A stretch of 33,377 bases of DNA from an uncultured beta proteobacterium (GCA_903871735.1 CAIQHU010000030.1:1-33377), one strand, 5' to 3'; positions 23,949 to 32,072 are shown, counted from the first letter of the stretch. Translations and numbers: made by a program. Notes: generated by a model from the sequence alone, not told the origin.

Positions 23949-24374
23949 TTAGGGCTTAATATAAGCGAACCGGTCTTTACTCTGTAATTGACTAATTCGA
24001 ACTACGCCAGAGGGCGTGAAATCCGCATCTAAAATAAACTGCTCTTTTTTAAGTTGCCGATTTTTTAAAGTAATCTCACAAACTTCAAAGCGAACTCCAC
24101 GTGACTTTAAAGCGGTAATCAATGGTCCGTATTCAGTGCCAGATTTTTGGTCTTTAGCCCCGTCCATTAATAAATCGACTCCCTCAGCATGAGTTACTAC
24201 AATAATTTTCGTATTTGGTGCCACATCCAAATGATTTCGAATATTTCTTAAACCCTTTAACCCTTGCATCTGAGATTGATCAATGTGATAAACCACCTGA
24301 TCAGCCATTACAAAGGTACAGATACTAAAAGAGCATATCAAGGCTACTGCCAATTTGCTGAAAAATATTTTCAT
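23949..24374 (-). CDS. Secreted DsrE-family protein in the sox operon
   Basis: A 141-aa protein with a signal peptide of about 24 residues (ending FVMA), then a DsrE-like fold: VVYHIDQSQ, IIVVTHAEGVDLLMDG and ALKSRGVRFEVCEITLKNR. A single Cys near residue 98 (FEVCEITL) matches the position often used in DsrE-like sulfur-transfer proteins. Cytoplasmic DsrE proteins transfer persulfide; exported single-domain versions occur in sox clusters with unknown function. An AAGGA ribosome site lies 6 bp before the ATG. It sits 12 bp after soxB and 6 bp before the MBL gene, so it is clearly in the same operon. Confidence 0.82.
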   Translation of the reverse strand: MKIFFSKLAVALICSFSICTFVMADQVVYHIDQSQMQGLKGLRNIRNHLDVAPNTKIIVVTHAEGVDLLMDGAKDQKSGTEYGPLITALKSRGVRFEVCEITLKNRQLKKEQFILDADFTPSGVVRISQLQSKDRFAYIKP

Positions 24375-24386
24375 GACAATTCCTTC

Positions 24387-26111
24387 TTATGAAATTCCTG
24401 GATTATTTTTAATCCCTTTGATTATTGGCATATTTAATGGCCTGGCTTTTACTGTCTTGATATCTTTGAGATAACTGGTTAGAACGTCCCAAATTGGCTC
24501 ACCGCCAAGTTTCATTGCCTCTTCAGATACGGGCGCCCAACCAGCCACCTTATAAGTTTTCTGTGCTTCTATCAACTGATTTTTTAATCTCATCTCACTG
24601 ATCCTTTTTCCTGCTGCGGCAGTAGGATCAATTGCGTACTGCAAACCGCCAACACGCACCATATCACCACCTTGCTGATAATACGGGTCTGGATTAAATA
24701 AATTATCTGCCACATCCTCTAAAATAGTTTTAATCATTTCACCTGTCATCATATTAACCGTGGTGTATGGATATGTAATAGCCGTTTGATCCAGCAGATT
24801 CTCCATTCGGATAGTCTGTCCTGGTAATAAACTAGTGCCCCACCGAAATCCCGGAGAAAAAGCAATCTCCGTGTCTTTCATAGTCATTAAACCATCTAAG
24901 ATCAATTGGTCAAAACTACCATTGAAATTTCCCCGACGATAGAGTAAACCTTCCGTAACGGCTAAAGGTTGAGATAATTTTGCTTCAAACGGCGCCCTGA
25001 CTCGATCAATTACTTGATTCATTTGTGGGTCAGCAGGTATCAAGTCTGCAAAAATTGGCATTAATTTGTAACGAAAATCTACAATCTTTCCCTGCTTCAC
25101 TTCAAAATCTAAAACTCCTAAGAATTTACTATTTGACCCAGCATTAGTAACTAAGGTTATCCCCTTCGAATTTCTAATTGGAATGGCGCCCGGCACACCA
25201 TCATGCGTATGGCCACCTAAAATGGCATCGATCCCAGTAACACGACTTGCTAATTTAAGGTCCACATCCATACCATTATGGGATAAAAGTACTACAACTT
25301 GAGCGCCTTTTGAGAGCACCTCATTAACCACTATTTGGAGATTTTCCTCTTGAATTCCAAAAGTCCAATCAGGTACTAAGTATCTGGGGTTTGCAATTGG
25401 CGTATAGGGAAATGCCTGACCAATAATAGCTACTGAAACACCATTTATCTCACGCAGGATGTATGGTGCAAAGACTGGATCGCCAAAGTCATTTGTCTTA
25501 ATATTTTGCGCCAAAAAAGAGACTTTATTCTTGAAGTCTTTTTCGATAATTTCTTGCACACGCTCGGCTCCAAGAGTCATTTCCCAATGCGCTGTCATCA
25601 CATCGACGCCCAATGCTAGGCAGGCATCAACCATATCCTGACCCTTGGTCCACAAAGCCGTACCAGATCCCTGCCAAGTATCACCACCGTCGAGTAATAA
25701 CGCCCCAGGACGAGAAGACTTCATTTTTTTTACTAAGGTAGATAAATGCGCAAATCCGCCTACCCTACCGTAATTTCTGGCAGCTGCCTGGAAATTTAAA
25801 TGGGTAAATGCGTAAGCATCCCTAGAGCCAGGCTTGATCTTAAAGGCTTTTAACAAATGTTCACCCACCAGATGTGGAGCCCGACCAAACTGACCTGAAA
25901 ATCCCAAATTGACATTTGGCTCCCGAAAATAGATGGGTTTTAATTGCGCATGACAGTCTGTGAAATGTAATAGATGAACGTTACCAAAAGGAGGTAAATC
26001 ATAGAATTGATTTGCTGCTACTTGAGCAGAAACATACTCCGGCCGCAGCATCATGCCACTAGCTGCGGCAACAGATAATACCTGCAGGAAATCTCGGCGA
26101 TTTAAAGTCAT
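24387..26111 (-). CDS. soxB: SoxB thiosulfohydrolase
   Basis: A 574-aa periplasmic di-manganese hydrolase that releases sulfate from the SoxY-bound thiosulfonate. A twin-arginine signal (NRRDFLQVLSVAAASG) starts the protein. Metal ligands of the 5'-nucleotidase/metallophosphatase fold are visible: D52 and H54 in FTDCHAQL, D-T in LLDGGDTWQGSGTAL, N-G in LLSHNGMDVD and the histidines of GGHTHDG. Length fits the family (about 560-580). The ribosome site is weak. It lies 156 bp from soxZ, a gap that in the C-D-Y-Z-A-X-B order would hold soxA and soxX. The following dsrE-like and MBL genes are tightly spaced. Confidence 0.95.
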   Translation of the reverse strand: MTLNRRDFLQVLSVAAASGMMLRPEYVSAQVAANQFYDLPPFGNVHLLHFTDCHAQLKPIYFREPNVNLGFSGQFGRAPHLVGEHLLKAFKIKPGSRDAYAFTHLNFQAAARNYGRVGGFAHLSTLVKKMKSSRPGALLLDGGDTWQGSGTALWTKGQDMVDACLALGVDVMTAHWEMTLGAERVQEIIEKDFKNKVSFLAQNIKTNDFGDPVFAPYILREINGVSVAIIGQAFPYTPIANPRYLVPDWTFGIQEENLQIVVNEVLSKGAQVVVLLSHNGMDVDLKLASRVTGIDAILGGHTHDGVPGAIPIRNSKGITLVTNAGSNSKFLGVLDFEVKQGKIVDFRYKLMPIFADLIPADPQMNQVIDRVRAPFEAKLSQPLAVTEGLLYRRGNFNGSFDQLILDGLMTMKDTEIAFSPGFRWGTSLLPGQTIRMENLLDQTAITYPYTTVNMMTGEMIKTILEDVADNLFNPDPYYQQGGDMVRVGGLQYAIDPTAAAGKRISEMRLKNQLIEAQKTYKVAGWAPVSEEAMKLGGEPIWDVLTSYLKDIKTVKARPLNMPIIKGIKNNPGIS

Positions 26112-26267
26112 TCTATTATTTTCTAGTTATTTACAAATTGGATGGATCGCCACTTCCAAGGTTAAATACAAAAATTACTGCATGATATTGCTTGAAATCA
26201 AACACCACAGGTGAAAAAAGCCCGCGCGGAATGCACGATGGTAGCAACGATGATCACAATTTTTAGC
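26112..26267. other. 156-bp soxZ-soxB gap without a gene
   Basis: Between soxZ and soxB no frame resembling SoxA or SoxX remains on the minus strand. There is a short frame opened by a GTG just after the soxZ stop that ends after about 19 codons. A GC-rich octamer CCGCGCGG followed by a T-run (minus strand) does not make a stable stem. The gap may contain a soxB promoter or be what is left after loss of soxAX. Confidence 0.5.
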
Positions 26268-26579
26268 CTAGGCGATGATCGCCTTATCCGTTCTTGTATC
26301 GCCCTTATTATCAACCCAAGTGATTACTACCTCTTCACCCTTTGCCCCGCCCTTAAACTTAAAATTCAAGAAAGGATCTTTCGATACTGCCGTACCAAAC
26401 TCGCCTTTAAAAACTTCTTTATTGTTTATCTTCGCCACAATATTGGCAATATGCCAAGCAGCGATGACCTTACCAGAAGCATCTTTACGTTGCCCCGTTT
26501 CCATATCGTGCTTCATTAAAATTTTTACGTCCACGACCCCGCCACTTTCAACTGCCCGAACACGCATTGGATCAGCCAT
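26268..26579 (-). CDS. soxZ: SoxZ, sulfur carrier partner of SoxY
   Basis: A 103-aa protein without its own signal peptide, as expected since SoxZ is exported in complex with SoxY. The immunoglobulin-like SoxZ fold is recognisable from MRVRAVESGGVVDVKILMKHDMETGQRKD, IPxx-like HIANIVAKINNKEVF and the closing VVITWVDNKGDTRTDKA. It forms the heterodimer that presents the SoxY arm to the Sox enzymes. The ribosome site GAGAGGAAATC precedes the ATG, and it starts 45 bp after soxY. Length is typical (100-110). Confidence 0.94.
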   Translation of the reverse strand: MADPMRVRAVESGGVVDVKILMKHDMETGQRKDASGKVIAAWHIANIVAKINNKEVFKGEFGTAVSKDPFLNFKFKGGAKGEEVVITWVDNKGDTRTDKAIIA

Positions 26580-26624
26580 GATTTCCTCTCGTTAGTTATT
26601 TTTATCTACCGCCACAAACGTCTT

Positions 26625-27077
26625 TTAGCCTCCGCAACCACCTAGTGTCACTTTAATCTCTTTACTCGTTACAAACCACTTACCATCAGCCTTAACTAAG
26701 GCGTACACTTGAGAACTTTGACTCATCTTGACACGCGTAGTTACGAATGCTTGTGCGCCCTCTAGGATCGTAAATTGCGCCGCTAATACATTGGGGTTCT
26801 TTTCAACAAGTATCGCTAATTGGCTGGCTGGTAAAGTAGTTGAAATACCCACGGGTACCACTGCCCCATTTTCAGCAATATCAGGCGCATTTAACGTAAT
26901 ACTCGCAGACTTTTCTGCACTGGCGCTACCCAAAGCTTTTAAAACGTCATCCAAAGACTTTCCATCAAACGCTGCCTTATTCCATTCATTGGCTTGCGCG
27001 TATGATATTAAGCCTGTGCTAGCCATTAAACTAATTACTGTGCCAATTTTAATCATATTACGACGTTTGTAATCCAT
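26625..27077 (-). CDS. soxY: SoxY, sulfur-binding carrier protein
   Basis: A 150-aa periplasmic carrier on which sulfur intermediates are covalently bound. The C-terminus ends exactly in G-G-C-G-G, the swinging arm whose cysteine forms the conjugate. The N-terminus has a twin-arginine-type signal (KRRNMIKIGTVISLMASTG, ending YAQA). The frame opens to a GTG at 27104, but AAGGGAG lies 5 bp before the ATG at 27077, which starts just ahead of the signal, so this start is preferred. It follows soxD by 27 bp and precedes soxZ. An intact arm indicates the carrier is functional despite the missing soxAX. Confidence 0.95.
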   Translation of the reverse strand: MDYKRRNMIKIGTVISLMASTGLISYAQANEWNKAAFDGKSLDDVLKALGSASAEKSASITLNAPDIAENGAVVPVGISTTLPASQLAILVEKNPNVLAAQFTILEGAQAFVTTRVKMSQSSQVYALVKADGKWFVTSKEIKVTLGGCGG

Positions 27078-27082
27078 ACTTA

Positions 27083-27089
27083 CTCCCTT
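27083..27089 (-). promoter_or_regulatory. Ribosome binding site of soxY
   Basis: AAGGGAG on the minus strand, 5 bp before ATG at 27077, decides that start over the upstream GTG at 27104. Confidence 0.6.
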
Positions 27090-27104
27090 ATTTTTATACT
27101 GCAC

Positions 27105-28205
27105 TTATTGAGGATTGATCATCCATTCCAATATGATCTTTATATCTGAATCTGCTAACTGAGGATTAGCCGGCATAGGCACTGCGCCCCAAACTCCGGC
27201 ACCACCATTCTTTACTTTTTTAGTCAGGGTAGCTAGTGCTTCTGTTTTCCCTTGATATTTTTTGGATATTTCAACAACAGAAGGTCCAAGTACTTTATGA
27301 TTCATTCCATGACAAGCAGCGCAATTATTTTTCTTGAATAATGTTCCACCCTGCCGAACATCGTCTGTTGGTAAAGTCCGCGGGACTTCTTTTGCGACAA
27401 CTTTTATTAATCCCGAATTATTCGGTAGTTCTAATAAAGGTGGCCTAGTCGTATCGACCCCTAAATAGGGTCCAAAAATACGATTTTGCTGAGCTAAATT
27501 ATGATGTGAATTACGCGCATAGTCAGGTAGTGAAGATTCTATTTTTACCTCTTTTATACAATTTTTCATACACGCTACAGCCCGAACATCTGGTTTACCA
27601 CTTACTTGCCACAGCCCATGGTCAGTAGTCATCCCATCACGATTGGGCATTTTATTTTGAAGTTGCATCATATTGACTTCATTTAAAACAAATTCTGCTG
27701 GCACCATTTCTGTCAAGTGTAGTAAATAAGCCAGGGTACTATACGTCTCGTCGACTGATAATGTTCGTGGTGCATTCCACGGCATTGCGCGGTAGATATA
27801 GTCAAACGCCGTTGATAATGTAGCCAGTTTCATGAAAGTGGTTCGCTGTGGATGTTTGCGATCGATGAGAGCGTTAACTCGTCCACGCTTGATATCTTCT
27901 AAAGTAGTCCCACCAATAATTGGCGTAAATACTTCGTTTGACTCTCCAAACACACCATGACAGCTAGCGCATTTTGCCTCCCAGATGTCTTGACCTTGAG
28001 CCACGCTTCCAGAGCCTTTTGGCAAACCTTTAAAATCAGGCCGAACATCAATATCCCAGGCAGCCACTTCGGCTTGAGTAGCTTGCCGGCCGATATTTGA
28101 ATACCTTGTATGAAGTTGATCCTGGGCCAAAACCCAAGAACTAAAAATTAAATAAATACCTATACTGAAAATAGTTATTTTTTGATGCTTACATCGTCTG
28201 GACAT
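27105..28205 (-). CDS. soxD: SoxD, dihaem cytochrome c subunit of sulfane dehydrogenase
   Basis: A 366-aa periplasmic cytochrome that accepts electrons from the SoxC molybdenum centre. After a signal peptide (ending WVLAQ) there are two haem c motifs, C79-A-S-C-H and C295-A-A-C-H. The first lies in IWEAKCASCHGVFGESNEVF and the region GLWQVSGKPDVRAVACMKNC is also SoxD-like. Its pairing with soxC (17-bp overlap) and two haem sites at this spacing separate it from SoxA. The ATG is at 28205 inside the soxC end. Function: oxidation of SoxY-bound sulfane sulfur, six electrons per turn, together with SoxC. Confidence 0.93.
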   Translation of the reverse strand: MSRRCKHQKITIFSIGIYLIFSSWVLAQDQLHTRYSNIGRQATQAEVAAWDIDVRPDFKGLPKGSGSVAQGQDIWEAKCASCHGVFGESNEVFTPIIGGTTLEDIKRGRVNALIDRKHPQRTTFMKLATLSTAFDYIYRAMPWNAPRTLSVDETYSTLAYLLHLTEMVPAEFVLNEVNMMQLQNKMPNRDGMTTDHGLWQVSGKPDVRAVACMKNCIKEVKIESSLPDYARNSHHNLAQQNRIFGPYLGVDTTRPPLLELPNNSGLIKVVAKEVPRTLPTDDVRQGGTLFKKNNCAACHGMNHKVLGPSVVEISKKYQGKTEALATLTKKVKNGGAGVWGAVPMPANPQLADSDIKIILEWMINPQ

Positions 28206-29556
28206 TACTCACCTCACCATTGAGATCGACTAGCCAAGATTGGATTGCATTGTTATGATAAATTGACCGAGTCCCACGAACTTCTCTTAACAGTCGCATG
28301 GTAGGTTGAACGTAGCCTGTTTCATCGATTGCCCGGGACTGTAAAATACTGCGCTTGCCATCCCAATTCCAATCCATATTAAAACGGGTGATAGATTTAT
28401 TTAAGATGGGTCCTTGCAATCTGGCTGGCCGCCAATTTTGACCACCATCCATAGAAATATCTACACGCTTTATCTTTCCCCTACCTGACCATGCTATACC
28501 ACTAATATTATAAAAACCCCTACTCAAAAGTTGTTGTCCACCTGACGGCGATGTAATAACTGACTTACACTCTTGAATAGATGTGTACTGACGGTGTAGT
28601 CCATTCGGTAGTAAATCAATATAATGCATAGCCTCATCTTTTGTGGCGTATGGCATATCCCCAACTTCTAGTCGCCTTAACCATTTTACTGAACTAACAC
28701 CCTGTACACCGGGCACAACTAAACGAAGTGGGTAACCGTTTTCAGGCCTTAACATTTCACCATTCATACCCCAAACCACCATTACATCATCAAGGGCTGT
28801 ACTCATGGCAATTGTTCTTGTCAATCCTGAGCCATCACCTCCCTCTGCTAATACAAACTTACCCTTTTTTAAATCAGCGCCGCATATATCTAGCAACGTG
28901 GACAATAAGACGCCCGTAAACTCACTACAAGAAATCATGCCATGGGTATATTGCACGGATGGTACAGCGACATTGCCCCACTCGAGTCCTGTATTTGCAC
29001 CACACTCAATAAAATGAATTTTGGATACGGAGGGTAATCTCATTAAATCAGCCATCGTAAAAATTGTTTCGCGCTTTACTAAACCATTGACCATCAAACG
29101 ATGTTTTGTTGGATCAATATCCTGCCAACCCTGGTGATGGCGTTCAAAATGTAAGCCGCTTGGCGTGATCATTCCAAATAATGCTTGCAGTGGCGTAAAA
29201 GAAACAGACGCTGCCGATACTCTCGTTAATCCGGGTGATTCTCGACGTTGTAAATTATCTTCAAATTTTGATGGCATGCCATATGGATTTGTTACTACTG
29301 GTTTACCAAGTGTCGTTTGCCAATCTTGCTTCTCTAAAATCGCTGGGTCACCTGCTAAGACTTTTTTTTCTTCAGCGTTGACATATCCAACTAATCCACT
29401 ACTCGCAACTGCCCCCAGTGCAGATGCAAAACTCTTTCTGAGAAACCCTCTACGATCGTCATTTAGGCCTTTTTGAGTTACCTGCATGATTAAATCTTGA
29501 TCAATATAGTTTTCTGGGGACGCTTTAATTACCCCAAGTTGATCTTTATATGACAT
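28189..29556 (-). CDS. soxC: SoxC, molybdenum subunit of sulfane dehydrogenase
   Basis: A 455-aa periplasmic molybdopterin oxidoreductase of the sulfite oxidase family. A Tat motif (DDRRGFLRKSFA) sits about 33 residues in, after the N-terminal extension usual for SoxC. The molybdenum-ligand cysteine is C185 in FIECGANTG, and the C-terminal dimerisation domain has GRGKIKRVDISMDGGQNW. The frame extends to a TTG at 29598, but the ATG at 29556 overlaps the soxR stop by 11 bp and fits the family start, so it was chosen; translation is probably coupled. It acts with SoxD to oxidise the SoxY-bound sulfane sulfur completely, so sulfur globules are not expected. Confidence 0.94.
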   Translation of the reverse strand: MSYKDQLGVIKASPENYIDQDLIMQVTQKGLNDDRRGFLRKSFASALGAVASSGLVGYVNAEEKKVLAGDPAILEKQDWQTTLGKPVVTNPYGMPSKFEDNLQRRESPGLTRVSAASVSFTPLQALFGMITPSGLHFERHHQGWQDIDPTKHRLMVNGLVKRETIFTMADLMRLPSVSKIHFIECGANTGLEWGNVAVPSVQYTHGMISCSEFTGVLLSTLLDICGADLKKGKFVLAEGGDGSGLTRTIAMSTALDDVMVVWGMNGEMLRPENGYPLRLVVPGVQGVSSVKWLRRLEVGDMPYATKDEAMHYIDLLPNGLHRQYTSIQECKSVITSPSGGQQLLSRGFYNISGIAWSGRGKIKRVDISMDGGQNWRPARLQGPILNKSITRFNMDWNWDGKRSILQSRAIDETGYVQPTMRLLREVRGTRSIYHNNAIQSWLVDLNGEVSNVQTM

Positions 29557-29911
29557 GTTTTGACCGATTTTGATGATTTGTATTGTTTGGTAAAACAAGA
29601 TCGCTCACATCAGCGTCACTTGCAATTCCTACGCAAATGGTGCGACAAAATTCGACAGCTTGCTGATCTTGAATTTGATAAAAGACCATCAAACCTTCTT
29701 TACGCCGACTTAACACTCCAACCTTACACATGGCAGCTAAATGTCTTGAAACATTGCTTTGTGAGGAATTGACTTCTTCCATAACCCGACTGACAGACTG
29801 CTCTCCATCACAAAGGACATGCATGATTTTTAAGCGTGTTGGCTCAGCTAAGACACTAAAAAAACTAGCTGCTTTAATAAATATTAGATCGAGCTCTTGA
29901 TTGATAGTCAT
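29546..29911 (-). CDS. soxR: SoxR-type ArsR-family persulfide-sensing repressor
   Basis: A 121-aa winged-helix repressor. The recognition helix is SSQSNVSRHLAAM and the wing SRRKEGLMVFYQI. Cysteines C34 (VLCDGE) and C89 or C93 (FCRTIC) match the pair that forms a sulfur bridge in SqrR, BigR and SoxR-type sensors, so it should release DNA when reactive sulfur species accumulate. The frame extends to an ATG at 29950, but that would put translation through the operator palindrome; ATG at 29911 gives the normal family length. It is the first gene of the sox operon and overlaps soxC, consistent with autoregulation of the whole cluster. Confidence 0.9.
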   Translation of the reverse strand: MTINQELDLIFIKAASFFSVLAEPTRLKIMHVLCDGEQSVSRVMEEVNSSQSNVSRHLAAMCKVGVLSRRKEGLMVFYQIQDQQAVEFCRTICVGIASDADVSDLVLPNNTNHQNRSKHVI

Positions 29912-29929
29912 TTTAAAAAGAAAGATAGT

Positions 29930-29955
29930 AGTATATGCATGAATATGCATATACT
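29930..29955. promoter_or_regulatory. Probable SoxR operator (interrupted palindrome) with overlapping -10 boxes
   Basis: AGTATATGCAT-GAAT-ATGCATATACT has perfect 11-bp arms and a 4-bp spacer, 18 bp upstream of the soxR ATG. Each arm contains a TATACT on one strand, a 5/6 match to the -10 consensus, so binding would block transcription both toward sox and toward the divergent Bug gene. The -35 elements are poor by eye. Confidence 0.7.
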
Positions 29956-30085
29956 TTGCGCCTTTAAGACACTCTAGGATATTAGGACAAACCCTAGTAA
30001 GCTCATGCCGAATTACTATCTAATGCCCCTCTGAGTTGAAAACTCCAATATACTAACTACAAATTTCTTCTAAAGGGTGAATCGC

Positions 30086-31060
30086 ATGAACCAGTTTAAA
30101 AAATATCTCTTGTCCGCTCTATTTTTAACCACGCTATGGCCTTTCGTCAGCGCCTTAGCAGATAACTATCCGTCTCGACCAATTAAAATTATTGTTCCTT
30201 TCCCTCCAGGTGAAACCGGCGACATTATGTCCCGAGTGATCGAACAAAAAATGTCCGAGCGATTAGGCCAAGCGGTTATTGTCGAAAATCGCCCGGGAGC
30301 ATCTGGCATTATTGGAACAGACCTAATAGCTAAAGCAGAACCAGATGGATACACGATTGGTGTTGGCCAAGGCGGTAATTTAGTGACCTTACCTCATACT
30401 AGGAAAAGTTTGCCCTATAACGCCCTCAAGGATTTTGCCCCAATCACGATTTCAACTTTCAACTACCTGGCTATCACTGCTAGTAATAAGGCGCCATTTA
30501 GTACCGTTCCTCAATTGATTGACTGGGCCAAAAAGAATCCAGGCATGCTAACTGTTGGGACCAATGGCGAAGGTGGCTTTCCGCACCTCACATTTGAACA
30601 TTTTGCGCAAACCGCAAATATTAAATTTAGTCATATTCCTTATAAGGGAGCAGCGCCGGTGCTAAACGACTTAATGGGTGGTCAAATCATGGTGAGTATC
30701 GGAAGTATTGCTAGCCAAATCACCCAAGTAAAAAGTGGCAATATCAAAATGATCGGAATTACTAATGAAAAAAGAGTTCCTATCAACCCTAATTTTGAGG
30801 CCATTGCTGAAACTCTCCCCGGTTGGCTTTCCAACGGATGGTTTGGTTATATTGCTCCAGTAGGAACTCCAGCACCTATCGTGGCAAAGTTAAATGATGC
30901 GATTAACTTTGCACTGAAATCTCCAGGTATTACCGATAAATTAAATCAAATGGGCCTATCTGTCGCGACTGAATCGCCACAGTTTGCTATTGACTTGATT
31001 AACAAAGATTATGCAAAATATGGCAAGATTGTAAAAGACATTAACTTCCAACCACAGTAA
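30086..31060 (+). CDS. Bug/TctC-family periplasmic substrate-binding protein (tandem copy 1)
   Basis: A 324-aa secreted receptor with a signal peptide ending near SALA, then DNYPSRPIKIIVPFPPGETGDIMSRV, where the ligand loop is PGETGD rather than GGxxD. Other typical blocks are RPGASGIIGTDLIAKAEPDGYTIGVG and HIPYKGAAPVLNDLMGGQIMVSIGS. The frame opens at a GTG (30077); I chose ATG 30086, which has AAAGGG 8 bp upstream. It diverges from soxR, whose operator lies about 130 bp upstream, and is followed after 40 bp by another Bug gene on the same strand. No membrane subunit is adjacent. Confidence 0.92.
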   Translation: MNQFKKYLLSALFLTTLWPFVSALADNYPSRPIKIIVPFPPGETGDIMSRVIEQKMSERLGQAVIVENRPGASGIIGTDLIAKAEPDGYTIGVGQGGNLVTLPHTRKSLPYNALKDFAPITISTFNYLAITASNKAPFSTVPQLIDWAKKNPGMLTVGTNGEGGFPHLTFEHFAQTANIKFSHIPYKGAAPVLNDLMGGQIMVSIGSIASQITQVKSGNIKMIGITNEKRVPINPNFEAIAETLPGWLSNGWFGYIAPVGTPAPIVAKLNDAINFALKSPGITDKLNQMGLSVATESPQFAIDLINKDYAKYGKIVKDINFQPQ

Positions 31061-31100
31061 TTGATCCATTAATCATTTTTTACTTACCGAAAGCATCTCC

Positions 31101-32072
31101 ATGAATTTTTTACGTAACACGCTGCTTATTGCTTTACTCAGCTCAATGAGCTTTTTATCTGTCTCCCAAGAAAAGCCGTATCCCAATCGTCCTATCAATT
31201 GGATCTTACCAATGGGCGCTGGTGGGACCTCCGATGTATTCGCAAGAACAATTCAACAATTCATGACTACCAACCTTGGCCAACCAATGGTTATAGAAAA
31301 TAAGCCTGGGGCGAATGGTGTCTTAGGCGAAGAGCAAGGTTTTAACGCGAAGCCGGATGGCTACACTTTGATCTTTTCTTCAGCATCAGTTGCTGCAAAC
31401 CCATTCCTCAGAAAACTCAACTATGACCCAAGAAAATATGTTCCAGTAATCCATCTTGGTAATGTTTGGCTTGTCATGCTTCTCAATAATGATGTCAAAG
31501 CCAATAATATGAAAGAGTTCTTATCGATCGCTCAATCTTCCGCTTCTGGAAAACTGAATTATTCGTCATGGGGCGTGGGCGGTATGGGTCACTTAGCAGG
31601 AGAATTATTTAATATTGAAGCAAAAGTCAAATTAGCCCATGTACCCTATAAAACATCTCCTGAAGCAATGACAGGCGCTATTTCTGGACAAACTGAAGCT
31701 ACTTTCTTAACAACGTCAATCGCTTTCCCACAAGTTAAAGCAGGCAAGCTTCGTGCAATCGCCATCGCAGCCCCGAACAGACTTAAAGATGCTCCTGATG
31801 TTCCTACAATGGCCGAAGTAGGCTTGCCAGGTATCAAAATTGATACCTGGTTCGGCGTGTTTCTTCCCCCAGACACACCTAAGGCCATTGCTGTTCGTTT
31901 AAATGCCGCTTTCCAAGCTGCATTAAGAGATCCTGAAACGAAAAGTAATTTAGAGAGTAAAGGGATTTATCCAGCCGGAGGAAGCCCTGAGGATTTTGAT
32001 GCTTACTTTAAAGCTGAAATGAGAAAGTTTGATCGTATTGTTAAAGAAGCTGCTATCGAACGAGCTCAGTAA
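31101..32072 (+). CDS. Bug/TctC-family periplasmic substrate-binding protein (tandem copy 2)
   Basis: A 323-aa secreted receptor with a signal peptide of about 22 residues (ending SVSQ). The family opening PYPNRPINWILPMGAGGTSDVFART contains the canonical GAGGTSD ligand loop; MVIENKPGANGVLGEEQGFNAKPDGYTLIFS, HVPYKTSPEAMTGAISGQTEATF and DAPDVPTMAEVGLPG follow as usual. It is clearly different in sequence from the upstream Bug gene 40 bp away, so the pair is not a recent duplication. A 13-bp tandem array begins 5 bp after its stop. It converges on a molybdenum hydroxylase gene. Confidence 0.93.
   Translation: MNFLRNTLLIALLSSMSFLSVSQEKPYPNRPINWILPMGAGGTSDVFARTIQQFMTTNLGQPMVIENKPGANGVLGEEQGFNAKPDGYTLIFSSASVAANPFLRKLNYDPRKYVPVIHLGNVWLVMLLNNDVKANNMKEFLSIAQSSASGKLNYSSWGVGGMGHLAGELFNIEAKVKLAHVPYKTSPEAMTGAISGQTEATFLTTSIAFPQVKAGKLRAIAIAAPNRLKDAPDVPTMAEVGLPGIKIDTWFGVFLPPDTPKAIAVRLNAAFQAALRDPETKSNLESKGIYPAGGSPEDFDAYFKAEMRKFDRIVKEAAIERAQ

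Noticed and set aside
26205..26240. CCGCGCGG plus T-run downstream of soxZ as an intrinsic terminator
   Set aside because: The palindrome gives at most two paired bases around a 4-nt loop, too weak for a terminator stem.
26211..26595. Plus-strand frames of about 102-106 codons across the soxZ locus
   Set aside because: They lie antisense to soxZ, look like no known protein and are explained by codon bias of the real gene.
27105..28205. Reading the sox cytochrome as SoxA
   Set aside because: Two haem motifs 216 residues apart, overlap with soxC and the IWEAKCASCHG context fit SoxD.
29912..29950. Longer soxR start at 29950
   Set aside because: Translation would begin inside the operator palindrome and add 13 residues not typical of the family.
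29546..31060. Bug gene at 30086 as a sox gene
   Set aside because: It is divergent from soxR and clearly a TctC-family receptor; only possible shared regulation is retained as a hypothesis.
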